A stretch of 64,000 nt of DNA from Mucilaginibacter phenanthrenivorans (GTDB lineage Bacteria; Bacteroidota; Bacteroidia; Sphingobacteriales; Sphingobacteriaceae): the NCBI RefSeq assembly GCF_024721155.1, contig NZ_JAHVAP010000003.1, positions 186,001 to 250,000 of the forward strand. The letters run 5' to 3'. Shown piece after piece: positions 24,378-33,590 of the stretch. The translations under genes were made by a program, and so were the position numbers. The notes beneath the pieces were generated by a model. The model was given only the letters and a program-made list of their open reading frames with translations, was not told where the DNA came from and did not search any database. How positions within the stretch are numbered: position 1 is the first letter of the stretch; the number at the start of each line of letters is the position of its first letter.

Positions 24378-26876
24378 ATGAAATTTAAGATAAGAATATT
24401 AAGCTTACTCTCACTACTGGTATTATGCACGGCAATTACCGCTATTGCTGCGGTAAAAAATACCGATGTCCCTGTAGGAAACCTGATAGGAACAGTAACC
24501 GATAAAACCAACGGGCAAACCATTATAGGAGCTACCGTAAACATTCCCGATTTAAGGCGCGGAACAATAACCGATGCCAACGGACATTACAAGCTGGAAA
24601 ATCTGCCTAAAGGCGTTTACCTGGTCCAGGTTACCTACCTGGGCTACGCCGCTTTTAACCAAAAGGTTGATTTTACGAAAACAACAACGTTGGATATCCA
24701 GTTACAACCGTCTTCGCTAGAAGCAGGAGAGGTAGTTATTACCGGTGTGAGCAAGGCTACAGAAATAAAACGCGATCCTGTGCCGATGGTTGCCGTAGGT
24801 AAAACATTTATTGACCAGCGCTCTGCCGCAGGCAACGTTATCGATATGATAGCCAACATTCCAGGCGTTAGTGCGGTAACTACCGGACCTAACGTTTCAA
24901 AGCCATTTATCCATGGTTTGGGTTATAATCGCGTAGTGACGCTTGAAGACGGGATCCGCCAGGAGGGCCAGCAATGGGGAGATGAACATGGTGTAGAAGT
25001 TGATCAAAACTCCATCGACCGCGTAGAAGTTATAAAGGGCCCGGCCAGCTTATCCTACGGCTCTGACGCTATTGGTGGTGTTGTAAATTTAATTACGCCG
25101 CCACCTGTTGCTGATGGAAAGATACTTGGATCGGTACAGGGAACGTATGGCACTAATAACGGCTTAATGAACGGCTCGTTCAGATTGTATGGTAATCAAA
25201 ACGGATTGGTTTGGGGTACCATATTGTCGGCTAAGGAAGCAAAGGATTACCAGAATCAGCACGACGGCAGGGTATACGCAACCAACTTTAAGGAAAAGGA
25301 TGCCCGCTTCATGATCGGCCTGAATAAGTCATGGGGAACTTCATTTTTTAATGCATCGTTATTTGATGATCAGCAGGCAATTCCTGATGGTAGCCGCGAC
25401 TCGCTTACCCGCAAGTTTACCAAGCAGGTAACTGAAGACGATTTGTTCCGGCCGATTGTTTCCCCATCTGAGCTGAATTCATACAATATTCCTGTTTTAC
25501 ATCAGCATGTACAGTTATACCGGATCTATAACAACAGCAATTTTAACTTAGGCAGTGGCAATTTAATTGTGAACCTTGGTTACCAGTTTAGTCACCGTCG
25601 TGAATTTACCCACCCGGAAGATCCTGATGTTGCGGGACTAAACCTGCATTTAAGCACCTATACCTACGACTTTAAATACAACTTTGATTTAGGAATGGGT
25701 TATGAAACCACCGTTGGCGTAAACGGGCAATACCAGAACAATACCATTGGTGATGCTACCGATTTCCCTATTCCGGCTTATCACCAGTTTGATATCGGTC
25801 CTTTTTTGATCATGAAAAAGACCTTTGGCAAGCTTGATTTGTCAGGCGGTGCCAGGTTCGACACGCGGTCTTTCCACGGACAGGCAGCTTATATCGATAC
25901 TGCCGGGAAATATCAGCAGCTTTACACCGGTTCTAACCCGGAAAGTGCGCCAAATGTAGTATCGCAATTTCCGGCTTTAAATAAAACCTTTTCAGGCTTT
26001 AACGGCAGCTTCGGTGGTGCATACAATTTCTCCGACCACTTTTTGTTAAAGGCGAATATTGCACGTGGTTTCCGCGCACCAAGTATTGCGGAGCTCTCGG
26101 CAAACGGCCCTGATCCAGGCTCACAGATCTACCATGTAGGTAATCCTGATTTCAAGCCGGAGTTCAGTACCCAGGAGGATATTGGCGCGTTCCTTACCCT
26201 GCCAAATGTATCGTTCAGCGTTGAGCTATTTAACAACAATATCCAAAACTACATTTTCCAGGAGCAGGAGCTAAATGCCGACGGCTCACCTGTACTAACA
26301 CAAGGGTACAATACTTTTACCTATGTGCAAAGCAAAGCCAGGATAAATGGCGGCGAGTTTAGCCTGGATATCCATCCGCTTAAATGGCTGCACTTTGAAA
26401 ATTCGCTGGCCTTAACCTACGGACAAAACCTGGGTACAGGTGGTAAAGTTCCCGATAGTTTGAAATACCTGCCATTCATCCCACCGCTGCACACGCACTC
26501 GGAGTTGAAAGCTAATTTTAGCAAGGGCTTTAGCAATTTCAGGAACGTGTACGCCTTTTTTGGGTTTGACCATTTCAGCGCACAGAACCGCTTTTTTGCA
26601 GCATATGGCACTGAAACTTACACCGCAGGCTACAACCTGTTAAGCGGTGGCATCGGTACTGACCTGGTTGACGGCGGCGGAAAAACTATCGCCAAATTGT
26701 TTATAGAAGGAACAAACCTTGGCAATGTAAATTACCAGTCGAACATGAGCAGGTTGAAGTATTTTGATAACGCAACTGTTCCGGCCGGCGTTCAACCGGG
26801 TATTTTCAACATGGGGCGCAACATCAGCTTTAAGGTAGTAGTACCTTTTGATTTGTCGCCGCATCCAAAATCATAA
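24378..26876 (+). CDS. TonB-dependent outer membrane receptor
   Basis: An 832-residue receptor: signal peptide (1-23), CarboxypepD_reg-like domain (about 35-120, LIGTVTDKTNGQTIIGATV), plug domain (about 125-245, with VVTLEDGIRQEGQQWGDEHG and RVEVIKGPASLSYGSDAIGGVVN), then a 22-strand-type barrel ending in KVVVPFDLSPHPKS. The plug segment QQWGDEHGVEVDQ resembles ZnuD-like and other metal-importing receptors. No SusD-like partner follows, which argues against a glycan system. Together with the His/Cys-rich upstream protein, a metal or metal-chelate ligand is the best guess. Confidence 0.93.
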   Translation: MKFKIRILSLLSLLVLCTAITAIAAVKNTDVPVGNLIGTVTDKTNGQTIIGATVNIPDLRRGTITDANGHYKLENLPKGVYLVQVTYLGYAAFNQKVDFTKTTTLDIQLQPSSLEAGEVVITGVSKATEIKRDPVPMVAVGKTFIDQRSAAGNVIDMIANIPGVSAVTTGPNVSKPFIHGLGYNRVVTLEDGIRQEGQQWGDEHGVEVDQNSIDRVEVIKGPASLSYGSDAIGGVVNLITPPPVADGKILGSVQGTYGTNNGLMNGSFRLYGNQNGLVWGTILSAKEAKDYQNQHDGRVYATNFKEKDARFMIGLNKSWGTSFFNASLFDDQQAIPDGSRDSLTRKFTKQVTEDDLFRPIVSPSELNSYNIPVLHQHVQLYRIYNNSNFNLGSGNLIVNLGYQFSHRREFTHPEDPDVAGLNLHLSTYTYDFKYNFDLGMGYETTVGVNGQYQNNTIGDATDFPIPAYHQFDIGPFLIMKKTFGKLDLSGGARFDTRSFHGQAAYIDTAGKYQQLYTGSNPESAPNVVSQFPALNKTFSGFNGSFGGAYNFSDHFLLKANIARGFRAPSIAELSANGPDPGSQIYHVGNPDFKPEFSTQEDIGAFLTLPNVSFSVELFNNNIQNYIFQEQELNADGSPVLTQGYNTFTYVQSKARINGGEFSLDIHPLKWLHFENSLALTYGQNLGTGGKVPDSLKYLPFIPPLHTHSELKANFSKGFSNFRNVYAFFGFDHFSAQNRFFAAYGTETYTAGYNLLSGGIGTDLVDGGGKTIAKLFIEGTNLGNVNYQSNMSRLKYFDNATVPAGVQPGIFNMGRNISFKVVVPFDLSPHPKS

Positions 26877-26903
26877 TATAAATAACTATTGATAATCCTA
26901 AAG

Positions 26904-26929
26904 TCCCGCCCTTAAAAGCGGGATTTTTT
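26904..26929 (+). terminator. Intrinsic terminator of the TonB receptor gene
   Basis: TCCCGC (26904-26909) pairs with GCGGGA (26918-26923), followed by a T run. It lies 28 bases after the stop, between convergent genes. Confidence 0.75.
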
Positions 26930-26941
26930 GTTTTGATGGGT

Positions 26942-27325
26942 TTAGTCCGCAGGCGAATTGCGCATGCTTTTTATAATGCGCTCGCGGTGCTGAAGCCCCC
27001 AGTTCCTTAGCTCATTAACCACATTGTCTAACGATCTGCTATAGGGCGTAAGCTCATACATCACTGTAACCGGTGTGGTAGGGAACACCTTACGGACTAC
27101 AAATTCATTCATTTCCAATTCCCGTAATTCTTTCGAGAGAATTTTTGGAGTAATTCCATCAAGCGTGCGTTGGATCTCGTTAAAACGTTTCGATCCGTTT
27201 GAAAGCGAAACGATCAGCGGCAGCTTCCACTTGCCGTTTAACACATATAAAGCATCCTTTACAGCATTTACGCTGGCACTGCACGCTTCCGGAGTGTGTA
27301 CTGCATCTATAAAACTTGTTTCCAT
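26942..27325 (-). CDS. HxlR-family transcriptional regulator
   Basis: A 127-residue winged-helix DNA-binding protein. The family core is clear: Cys19 region (PEACSASVNAV), LYVLNGKWKLPLIVSLSNGSKRFNEIQRTLDGITPKILSKELRELE, then the wing and ELTPYSRSLDNVVNELRNWG. HxlR proteins respond to quinones, aldehydes or oxidants in studied cases, often through the N-terminal cysteine. It is divergent from a DoxX-type gene, and the space between them holds a 36-base perfect palindrome with three repeat sites, so it probably represses both itself and doxX. Confidence 0.92.
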   Translation of the reverse strand: METSFIDAVHTPEACSASVNAVKDALYVLNGKWKLPLIVSLSNGSKRFNEIQRTLDGITPKILSKELRELEMNEFVVRKVFPTTPVTVMYELTPYSRSLDNVVNELRNWGLQHRERIIKSMRNSPAD

Positions 27326-27333
27326 ATATCTAA

Positions 27334-27385
27334 ACTATCCAAAAGGATAGCGCTATCCTTTTGGATAGTACTATCTTTTTAATAG
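27334..27385. promoter_or_regulatory. Triple operator, probably for the HxlR regulator
   Basis: A perfect 36-base palindrome (27334-27369) consists of two palindromic 16-mers, CTATCCAAAAGGATAG (27335-27350) and CTATCCTTTTGGATAG (27353-27368). A third, degenerate site CTATCTTTTTAATAG follows at 27371-27385. The site-to-site period is 18 bases. The third site overlaps the expected -33 position of the doxX promoter, which fits repression. Confidence 0.8.
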
Positions 27386-27395
27386 TAAAGGTAAC

Positions 27396-27403
27396 TATTT
27401 TTG
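27396..27403 (+). promoter_or_regulatory. -7 promoter element of the doxX-type gene
   Basis: TATTTTTG matches TAnnTTTG, 19 bases before the ATG at 27423. The expected -33 region is the third operator site. Confidence 0.45.
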
Positions 27404-27422
27404 CTCCAATAAAAAAAGAAAA

Positions 27423-27788
27423 ATGAAGGCTATAAAAATTACTTACTGGGTTACCACTTCAATTATCGGGTTAATGATGATCTATTCGGCTTATGCCTAT
27501 TTAACGCAGGCGGCTGTAGCACAGGGGTTTGTTCATCTTGGCTTCCCCTCGTATTTTAGGGTTGAACTGGCTATTGCCAAATTGATTGGAGCGATACTAA
27601 TTCTTACTCCGCTTAGTGCAAGGATAAAGGAATGGGCTTACGCTGGATTCACCATCACATTTGTATCCGCATTTATCGCCCACACAGCCTCCGGCGATCC
27701 GGTTTCGAGATGGGTGATGCCTGTGATATTTTTGGTGGTGCTGGCAGTGTCTTATTACACCTATAATAAGCTGCCTAAGAAAATCTAA
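27423..27788 (+). CDS. DoxX-family membrane protein
   Basis: A 121-residue inner membrane protein with four predicted membrane helices (about 5-25, 45-65, 72-90, 95-115) and the DoxX-like segment FRVELAIAKLIGAILILTPLSARIKEWAYAGF. Members of this superfamily are often linked to quinone, thiosulfate or redox stress functions, and are common partners of HxlR regulators. Here the divergent hxlR gene and the triple operator make regulation by that protein very likely. Substrate unknown. Confidence 0.85.
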   Translation: MKAIKITYWVTTSIIGLMMIYSAYAYLTQAAVAQGFVHLGFPSYFRVELAIAKLIGAILILTPLSARIKEWAYAGFTITFVSAFIAHTASGDPVSRWVMPVIFLVVLAVSYYTYNKLPKKI

Positions 27789-27853
27789 CAAACCTTATTT
27801 GCTATTGCGCGATGGAAAATTGCAGAGCTGCATACATCATCCCGTAATAGCAA

Positions 27854-28897
27854 TTATTCAATCACCTCGTAAATAGTAACAGGTTTTGCCTTGTTTTTAA
27901 GCACAACCTCGCCTATCTTTTCGCATTTGAATGATTCCTTTGCCTTGTGGTAAACTTCTTCGGTAATTATAATTTGTCCGGCCTTAGCTGCAGATTGCAG
28001 GCGTTGTGATAAGTTCACTGTGTCGCCAATTACCGTATAGTCCAGGCGTTTTAATGATACCGATCCTATATTACCCGACACCATCTCGCCCGAATTAATG
28101 CCTATTGATACTGCCGGTTTATAGGAAATATCCCCCAGCTTTATCTCTTCCATATTCTTTAAATGCTCTCTAACTACCAATGCCACGTCAATGGCTTTAT
28201 CGAGATGATAATCACCTCTAAAAACCGCCATTATAGCATCGCCCATAAACTTATCTACATGGCCACCCTGCGCCAAAATTTCCTTCACAATGCTGTCAAA
28301 TAAACCATTAAGTAAGGTTACAACCGTATTGGCCGGAACCTGCTCCGTAATGGCAGTAAAACCGCACACATCAATAAACATAACGGTGCCGTCAATCAGT
28401 TCATTCTTCATCAGGCTGCCTTCAAACTCCTTGTGGTTCATGAAGTTCAGCACGTTCTCATCCACATACATCTTAAGGATGTTGTTTTCCTTGATGGCCT
28501 TCATGGTTTCCTGCAGCTGCCTTACATGTATTATGGTTTTTTCCATGGTAAGGTCAAGATCTTCAAAGTCTACCGGTTTGCACACAAAGTCGAATGCGCC
28601 GCGATTCATGGCGGTGCGAATGTTTTGCATATCGCCATAGGCGGATACCACCACGGCTTTGACCATCGGATTTGCTTCGGGCAGGCGGCTAAGCAGGGTC
28701 AGGCCATCCATAATGGGCATATTAATATCGCTCAAAATAACATCCAGGTCAGGATGTTCCTTTACACGTTCAAGCGCCTCTTCGCCATTTTGGGCAAAAA
28801 CAAACTCATATATATTTTCACGGATTTTCCGGCGAAATTTTTGCTTTACCAGTAATTCCAGGTCCGCTTCGTCGTCCACTACCAGTATTTTGGCCAT
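27854..28897 (-). CDS. Response regulator with class III nucleotidyl cyclase output domain
   Basis: A 347-residue two-domain protein. The receiver domain (1-125) has the acidic pocket VDDEAD, phospho-acceptor Asp in LSDINMP and the conserved Lys in CKPVD. After a helical linker comes a class III cyclase domain (about 165-347) with metal-binding Asp residues in MFIDVCGFT and KFMGDAIMAVF and the RLDYTVIGDTVNLSQRLQ segment. It should make cAMP (or cGMP) on phosphorylation. The start overlaps the stop of the preceding receiver gene by one base (TAATG), so translation is coupled. It is the last gene of the kinase block and a likely output for one or more of its kinases. Confidence 0.93.
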   Translation of the reverse strand: MAKILVVDDEADLELLVKQKFRRKIRENIYEFVFAQNGEEALERVKEHPDLDVILSDINMPIMDGLTLLSRLPEANPMVKAVVVSAYGDMQNIRTAMNRGAFDFVCKPVDFEDLDLTMEKTIIHVRQLQETMKAIKENNILKMYVDENVLNFMNHKEFEGSLMKNELIDGTVMFIDVCGFTAITEQVPANTVVTLLNGLFDSIVKEILAQGGHVDKFMGDAIMAVFRGDYHLDKAIDVALVVREHLKNMEEIKLGDISYKPAVSIGINSGEMVSGNIGSVSLKRLDYTVIGDTVNLSQRLQSAAKAGQIIITEEVYHKAKESFKCEKIGEVVLKNKAKPVTIYEVIE

Positions 28898-29280
28898 TAT
28901 TCTGTAAACGTTTTAAGTTTCTCCTTTAGTAAATTAAAATCAAGGGGCTTTGTTAAAAAATCATTGGCGCCGTTTTCCATAGCCTGCCTGTGGTTTTCCT
29001 CATCGCCATAAGCGGTTATCATCATTACAACCGGTGGTGGGGGCGGGTTGTGAAAATCATGACGGATATGCGTAAGCAATTCCAACCCGCTCATGCCAGG
29101 CATATTGATGTCCGACAGGATTAGCACGACCTCTGAATGTGCGCTGTGCAAATAAGTCAACGCTTCCTCGCCCGAAAGCGCGAACGAAAAATCAAATTCA
29201 TTGTTCTTAATTTCCTTACGGAAGCGCTGTAGGAAAAGCGGTTGAACGTCTGCTTCGTCGTCGACTACGAGTATTTTCAT
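28897..29280 (-). CDS. Single-domain response regulator
   Basis: A 127-residue receiver without output domain. The acidic pair is in VVDDEAD, the phospho-acceptor Asp in LILSDINMPGMSG, Thr in MITAYGD and Lys in TKPLD. A run of prolines (NPPPPPVV) before the fourth strand is unusual. It lies 26 bases after a histidine kinase gene and overlaps the receiver-cyclase gene by one base. It may be a phosphate sink or relay between the kinases and the cyclase. Confidence 0.92.
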   Translation of the reverse strand: MKILVVDDEADVQPLFLQRFRKEIKNNEFDFSFALSGEEALTYLHSAHSEVVLILSDINMPGMSGLELLTHIRHDFHNPPPPPVVMMITAYGDEENHRQAMENGANDFLTKPLDFNLLKEKLKTFTE

Positions 29281-29306
29281 GGCTGTTAAATATAGCTATT
29301 AAAAGT

Positions 29307-31301
29307 TTATACAGGAATTGAAATTGTGAACTCAGTGTAATTTCCTTCAATGCTATCAACACTCACCTTACCTCCATGTCCTTTTACAATAATATCATAA
29401 CTTAGTGACAATCCCAACCCTGTTCCCTCTCCGGTTGGTTTGGTGGTAAAAAACGGCTGCATAATTTTATCCCTGATAGCGTCAGGGATCCCGTTACCAT
29501 TGTCCCGAACCTTAATAGTTAGCTGCCCATTTTTGATTAGCGTAGTTACAGTAATTTCCGGTTTGTAAGCCGGCCCTGCGCTTTTCTTTTTTTGATTAAC
29601 CGCATAAAATGCATTGTTGAATAGGTTCAGCAGCACCCGCCCAATGTCCTGTTGTACTACATTTATTTTAGGCAGATCATTGGCAAAATCAGTTATTATT
29701 TCTGCGTTGAACGATTTGTCTTTTGCCCGCAGGCCATGATAGGAAAGTTTTAAAAACTCTTCGGCAATTGCGTTGAGATTGGTTGGTTGTTTTTCACCAC
29801 TACCTGTGCGACTGTGTTGCAGCATCCCTTTAACTATGCTATCAGCGCGTTTACCGTGGTGATTTATCTTTTGCTCGTTTTGCTTAAGGTCGGCAGCAAT
29901 AACTAAAGCATCTTCAATATCGCCCACTTTCAACACTTCTTCCAACTCGTCAATCATCTCCTGGTTAACCTCCGAAAAATTATTTACAAAATTCAGCGGG
30001 TTCTGAATCTCGTGGGCAATGCCGGCAGTAAGTTCGCCGAGTGAAGCCATTTTTTCAGCCTGGATCAGTTGCGTTTGGGTTGATTTAAGGTTGCTTAGCG
30101 TAGCCTCTAAAACCATATTGGCTTTTTGTTTTTGCCGGTTATTCCGGTAAAATATAATGGACAATAACAACAGGATACCAATACCTGATAATAAAATAAT
30201 CGTCGTGTTACGGGTTTTTGCCGCTGCTTTTTCCTTTTCAAGCTCCTGCAAACGGAGCTGTGTTTTGAACGATAATTGTTCAAAATCGGCCAGGTTTTTT
30301 ATTGTGGTTTTAAAACTGCTGTCCCGCGCCAGCAGCGCCAGCCCCTGGTATTTATAGGCGCTATCAAAACTTGCTGTTAACCGATAGCTTTTGTAAAGAT
30401 TTTCATAAGCGTCGCCGAGATCCTTGTTCCCCATATCGTTCAACACCCGTAGTGTTTTCTTTGCATAAAGCAAGCTGGAGTCCGGCCGTTTTTCCGAAAC
30501 ATAGTAGCGTGCCAGATCGGAATAAACCGAAGCTGTTACCTGGACGTTATTTGTTGCAACGCTTTGGACGGCACTTTTATGAAAAAATTGCAGCGCTATG
30601 TCCTTTTGGCCCTTCTTCAAATAAATTTCGCCGGTAATATAATAGGCCCAGCTCAGGTACATATCGTAACCACGTCGGTTTAGTATGTTAATGGCTTCCT
30701 TTTCAAATGCCAACGCAGAATCCACCCGGTTGAGTTTAAAATAAACATGGCCTAGGTTCATATTCACCATACCAAGTAATTGGCGGTCATCCGCTGCTGC
30801 CGCGAGCTTTTTAACTTCCCGGTATTCTGTTATCTGCTGATCGACGTTGTTTGTTGAGCCCATCAGATGCCCCATATCATGGCGGATACTTCCTAAAATA
30901 CTTATCCTGTTTTTATATGGCGTTGTGTTTTTGTCAAGCGACCAGGTCTTGCCTTCGTTTTTTGGGTCTGATGCAATTGCGAGTGCCTGCTGCAGATATT
31001 TAAATGATTCGGGATATTTACCAAGGTGCATTAATTCATAGCCTTTAGAATCCAGTGCGTTGGCTTCATCAATTGCTTTGCCGTTTTTTCTCGCTATAGC
31101 CAGGCATTGATCAATATAATTAATTGCTATTGCCCTTTTATCTTCCGCATAATAATTCTCCAAAGCAACCATCGCTTTAAAACGGGCAGAGTCGGTTTTG
31201 GCAATTTTTAAAGCCTGTTGTAGACTATCTGTGGTACCTTGCTGCGCACGGGATAAAACAGGCATCAGCAAGAACAGTAATATATTTACGTAGCGTTTCA
31301 T
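29307..31301 (-). CDS. Histidine kinase with TPR sensor region (kinase 1)
   Basis: A 664-residue kinase. Signal peptide (ending SRA-Q), then a periplasmic tetratricopeptide-repeat array (about 25-350; LGKYPESFKYLQQALAIA, MVNMNLGHVYFKLNRVDSALAFEKEA), one membrane helix (NTTIILLSGIGILLLLSIIFY), a coiled coil, and the H-box [22 protein letters not shown] with phospho-acceptor His. The ATPase boxes follow: [29 protein letters not shown] and [10 protein letters not shown]. The segment before the G1 box reads TLIKNGQLTIKV, without the inserted repeat seen in kinases 2 and 4. It starts five bases after the stop of kinase 2. Confidence 0.94.
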   Translation of the reverse strand: MKRYVNILLFLLMPVLSRAQQGTTDSLQQALKIAKTDSARFKAMVALENYYAEDKRAIAINYIDQCLAIARKNGKAIDEANALDSKGYELMHLGKYPESFKYLQQALAIASDPKNEGKTWSLDKNTTPYKNRISILGSIRHDMGHLMGSTNNVDQQITEYREVKKLAAAADDRQLLGMVNMNLGHVYFKLNRVDSALAFEKEAINILNRRGYDMYLSWAYYITGEIYLKKGQKDIALQFFHKSAVQSVATNNVQVTASVYSDLARYYVSEKRPDSSLLYAKKTLRVLNDMGNKDLGDAYENLYKSYRLTASFDSAYKYQGLALLARDSSFKTTIKNLADFEQLSFKTQLRLQELEKEKAAAKTRNTTIILLSGIGILLLLSIIFYRNNRQKQKANMVLEATLSNLKSTQTQLIQAEKMASLGELTAGIAHEIQNPLNFVNNFSEVNQEMIDELEEVLKVGDIEDALVIAADLKQNEQKINHHGKRADSIVKGMLQHSRTGSGEKQPTNLNAIAEEFLKLSYHGLRAKDKSFNAEIITDFANDLPKINVVQQDIGRVLLNLFNNAFYAVNQKKKSAGPAYKPEITVTTLIKNGQLTIKVRDNGNGIPDAIRDKIMQPFFTTKPTGEGTGLGLSLSYDIIVKGHGGKVSVDSIEGNYTEFTISIPV

Positions 31302-31306
31302 CTTTA

Positions 31307-33466
31307 TTATGATTGATCGGGTAATGAGATTATAAACTCTGATCCCTCACCCGCTATACTATTAACCTGTATACTTCCTCCATGACCCTTCACCACCATA
31401 TCATAAGTTAAAGATAGGCCTAATCCGGTTCCTTCGCCCGTAGGTTTCGTGGTAAAAAATGGTTGCATTATCTTTTCCTTAATAGCATCGGGAATACCAA
31501 TGCCATTGTCGCTCACCTTAGCCCCCCAGCCCCCTGAAGGGGGGGCAAAAGTGGTAATCGTAACTGTTGGTTTATAATCTGCTCCGGCCGTTTTCTGTTT
31601 TTGATTTACCGCGTAAAATGCGTTATTAAAGAGGTTCAATAACACCCTGCCTAGATCTTGTTGCACTACATTTACCTTCGGCAGATTTTCATCGAAATTA
31701 GTAACCAGTTCGGCATTGAAGGTTTTATCTTTTGATCGTAAGCCATGGTACGAAAGCTTCAAAAATTCATCGGCTAAAGCATTCAGGTCAGTTGGTTGTT
31801 TCTCGCCGGTACCAATGCGGCTGTGTTCAAGCATGCCTTTAACAATGCTGTCAGCACGTTTGCCGTGGTGATTTATCTTTTGCAGGTTTTGGGTAAGGTC
31901 ATCCGCAATGGCGATCACATCCTCTTTATTGCCGGCTTCGGCTTCTTCTTTTAATTCGCTCAATAATTCGACGCTCACCTCTGAAAAATTATTGACGAAG
32001 TTCAAAGGGTTCTGGATCTCATGGGCAATGCCGGCAGTAAGTTCACCAAGCGATGCCATTTTTTCGGCCTGGATGAGCTGCGTTTGTGTTTGCTTCAGGT
32101 GAGTTAATGATTGATTAAGTTCTGACGTTCGTTCATTAACCTGGGTTTCAAGTAATGTATTCTGATTAGCCAGTATTTGCTGCTTTTCCTGCTCCTGTGC
32201 CAGGTTTTGTGCCGATAAGAGCTGTACCTCATTCAACATGCTTAAAAGCTTTTTATTGGTCAGCGAATTTTGCACGCCCAGGTAAAAAGACATCCCTATA
32301 GGAAACCAAATAAGTCCGGCACCCCATAGTAACTGCGCCAAAACTGTACCCTGGTTTAATAAGCTGCTTATCGTTATGAATATGACATATAAGATGATCC
32401 CTGCAAGCACAAAACCCGCATCCTTTATCTTACGTTTTATGGCCCAAATACAAACATGCACCGCTTCCATCATAAACAACAAGGGTATCACATCAGTATT
32501 AATAATAAAACCTGTTACCCCGGTAAAATACATGTAGACAGCCGTCCCTGCTCCTAAAACCGACAGAAGTGAAAAAATCCTGCGGTACGGATAATTAAAC
32601 AATGCATAAACAGTTAACAGCAGAAACAACATACCGATAACAAAGAATAAGCCTTCGCCATAAGCCATCCACATCTGAAGAGCAAGGTTTCCAAAACGGT
32701 TTATGCCCCATATCTCGTTGGGCAGGGTTATAAAACAAACGGACGCGCAAAAAAGAGCGTAATATAAATTCACCTTTTTCCGCCGATCAACAATGAAATA
32801 TACCAGGTGAATACAAAAGACAATCAAAATCGCTCCACCAAATACGGTGAATAGGAGTATGAAGTTTTTTATTCCATCCAGGTAGATATGATAATTGGCT
32901 AATGCTGATGGATAATCATTTACATACAGGGCAAAAGCCGGTAACGGCTCAAAAAGCGAGGAAATATAGCTTAACCCCGGTTGATACGCCACCCGCACTG
33001 CAATAACGTTGTCCTTCCCGGGTTCAAGTTTGATAATAAACGGCTCCTTTGAAGTCAGATAACCGCTCACGACAGACGGATTGGAACTTACATTTCCATA
33101 CCGTGCGATGAACTTCCCGTTCAAATATATCTCAGACGCAGTATATTGAGCAACACGCACAGCCAGCGTTTTGCCCATTAACGAACTGTCGACCAAGATA
33201 TGCGTCCGTATCCATGCGATGCCCGCATTTTTAAGTTCGTCGAAATGTTGGATATCCTGGCCGGGGTCAATAGTTTTCCATTTACTGTCGTCAAAAGCTG
33301 CACTTTGCCAATGCAGGTTGTCGCCCGTGTGGAATTTCCATCCCTGTATTAAAGTATCCTGTTTCGACAGCCTATTTAAATGAAAACCCCGCCCGGTTTG
33401 CCCATTCTGCCCGTAAGAAATAAAAGAAAAAAACAAGGCACAAAAAAGCAATAATAATTTTTTCAT
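31307..33466 (-). CDS. Histidine kinase with 7TM-DISM sensor (kinase 2)
   Basis: A 719-residue kinase. Signal peptide, a periplasmic jelly-roll domain (about 30-190, [21 protein letters not shown]), seven membrane helices of the 7TMR-DISM type (about 200-400), a coiled coil, then the H-box [18 protein letters not shown] and ATPase boxes as in its neighbours. The strand before the G1 box reads [18 protein letters not shown], where APPSGGWGA is encoded by a GC-rich palindromic repeat (31521-31546). The 7TM-DISM receptors sense carbohydrates or unknown ligands. It is in an operon with kinase 1, the receiver and the receiver-cyclase. Confidence 0.94.
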   Translation of the reverse strand: MKKLLLLFCALFFSFISYGQNGQTGRGFHLNRLSKQDTLIQGWKFHTGDNLHWQSAAFDDSKWKTIDPGQDIQHFDELKNAGIAWIRTHILVDSSLMGKTLAVRVAQYTASEIYLNGKFIARYGNVSSNPSVVSGYLTSKEPFIIKLEPGKDNVIAVRVAYQPGLSYISSLFEPLPAFALYVNDYPSALANYHIYLDGIKNFILLFTVFGGAILIVFCIHLVYFIVDRRKKVNLYYALFCASVCFITLPNEIWGINRFGNLALQMWMAYGEGLFFVIGMLFLLLTVYALFNYPYRRIFSLLSVLGAGTAVYMYFTGVTGFIINTDVIPLLFMMEAVHVCIWAIKRKIKDAGFVLAGIILYVIFITISSLLNQGTVLAQLLWGAGLIWFPIGMSFYLGVQNSLTNKKLLSMLNEVQLLSAQNLAQEQEKQQILANQNTLLETQVNERTSELNQSLTHLKQTQTQLIQAEKMASLGELTAGIAHEIQNPLNFVNNFSEVSVELLSELKEEAEAGNKEDVIAIADDLTQNLQKINHHGKRADSIVKGMLEHSRIGTGEKQPTDLNALADEFLKLSYHGLRSKDKTFNAELVTNFDENLPKVNVVQQDLGRVLLNLFNNAFYAVNQKQKTAGADYKPTVTITTFAPPSGGWGAKVSDNGIGIPDAIKEKIMQPFFTTKPTGEGTGLGLSLTYDMVVKGHGGSIQVNSIAGEGSEFIISLPDQS
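31521..31546. repeat. GC-rich palindrome inserted in frame in kinase 2
   Basis: CCCCCTGAAGGGGG with an adjoining CCCCCCAGC block, the same family as the intergenic copies at 21109 and 22471-22571. Read on the coding strand it gives APPSGGWGA. The intergenic version has TAG and TTA at the codons that are TGG and TCA here, so the stop is absent. Confidence 0.8.
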
Positions 33467-33590
33467 AAACGCGCGGTCAATAAAGGTCGAAATAAAAAAA
33501 TGCTCTTAACCGCTGCAGATCAGGTGGTTCAATCAAGCAGTTATTAGGAAAGGAAAAAGTATGGAAATTAATTTAATAAAGCAATACCCA

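Noticed and set aside
27854..28897. Pycsar-type antiphage cyclase
   Set aside because: The cyclase is fused to a receiver domain and lies in a two-component operon; no effector gene of the Pycsar type is adjacent.
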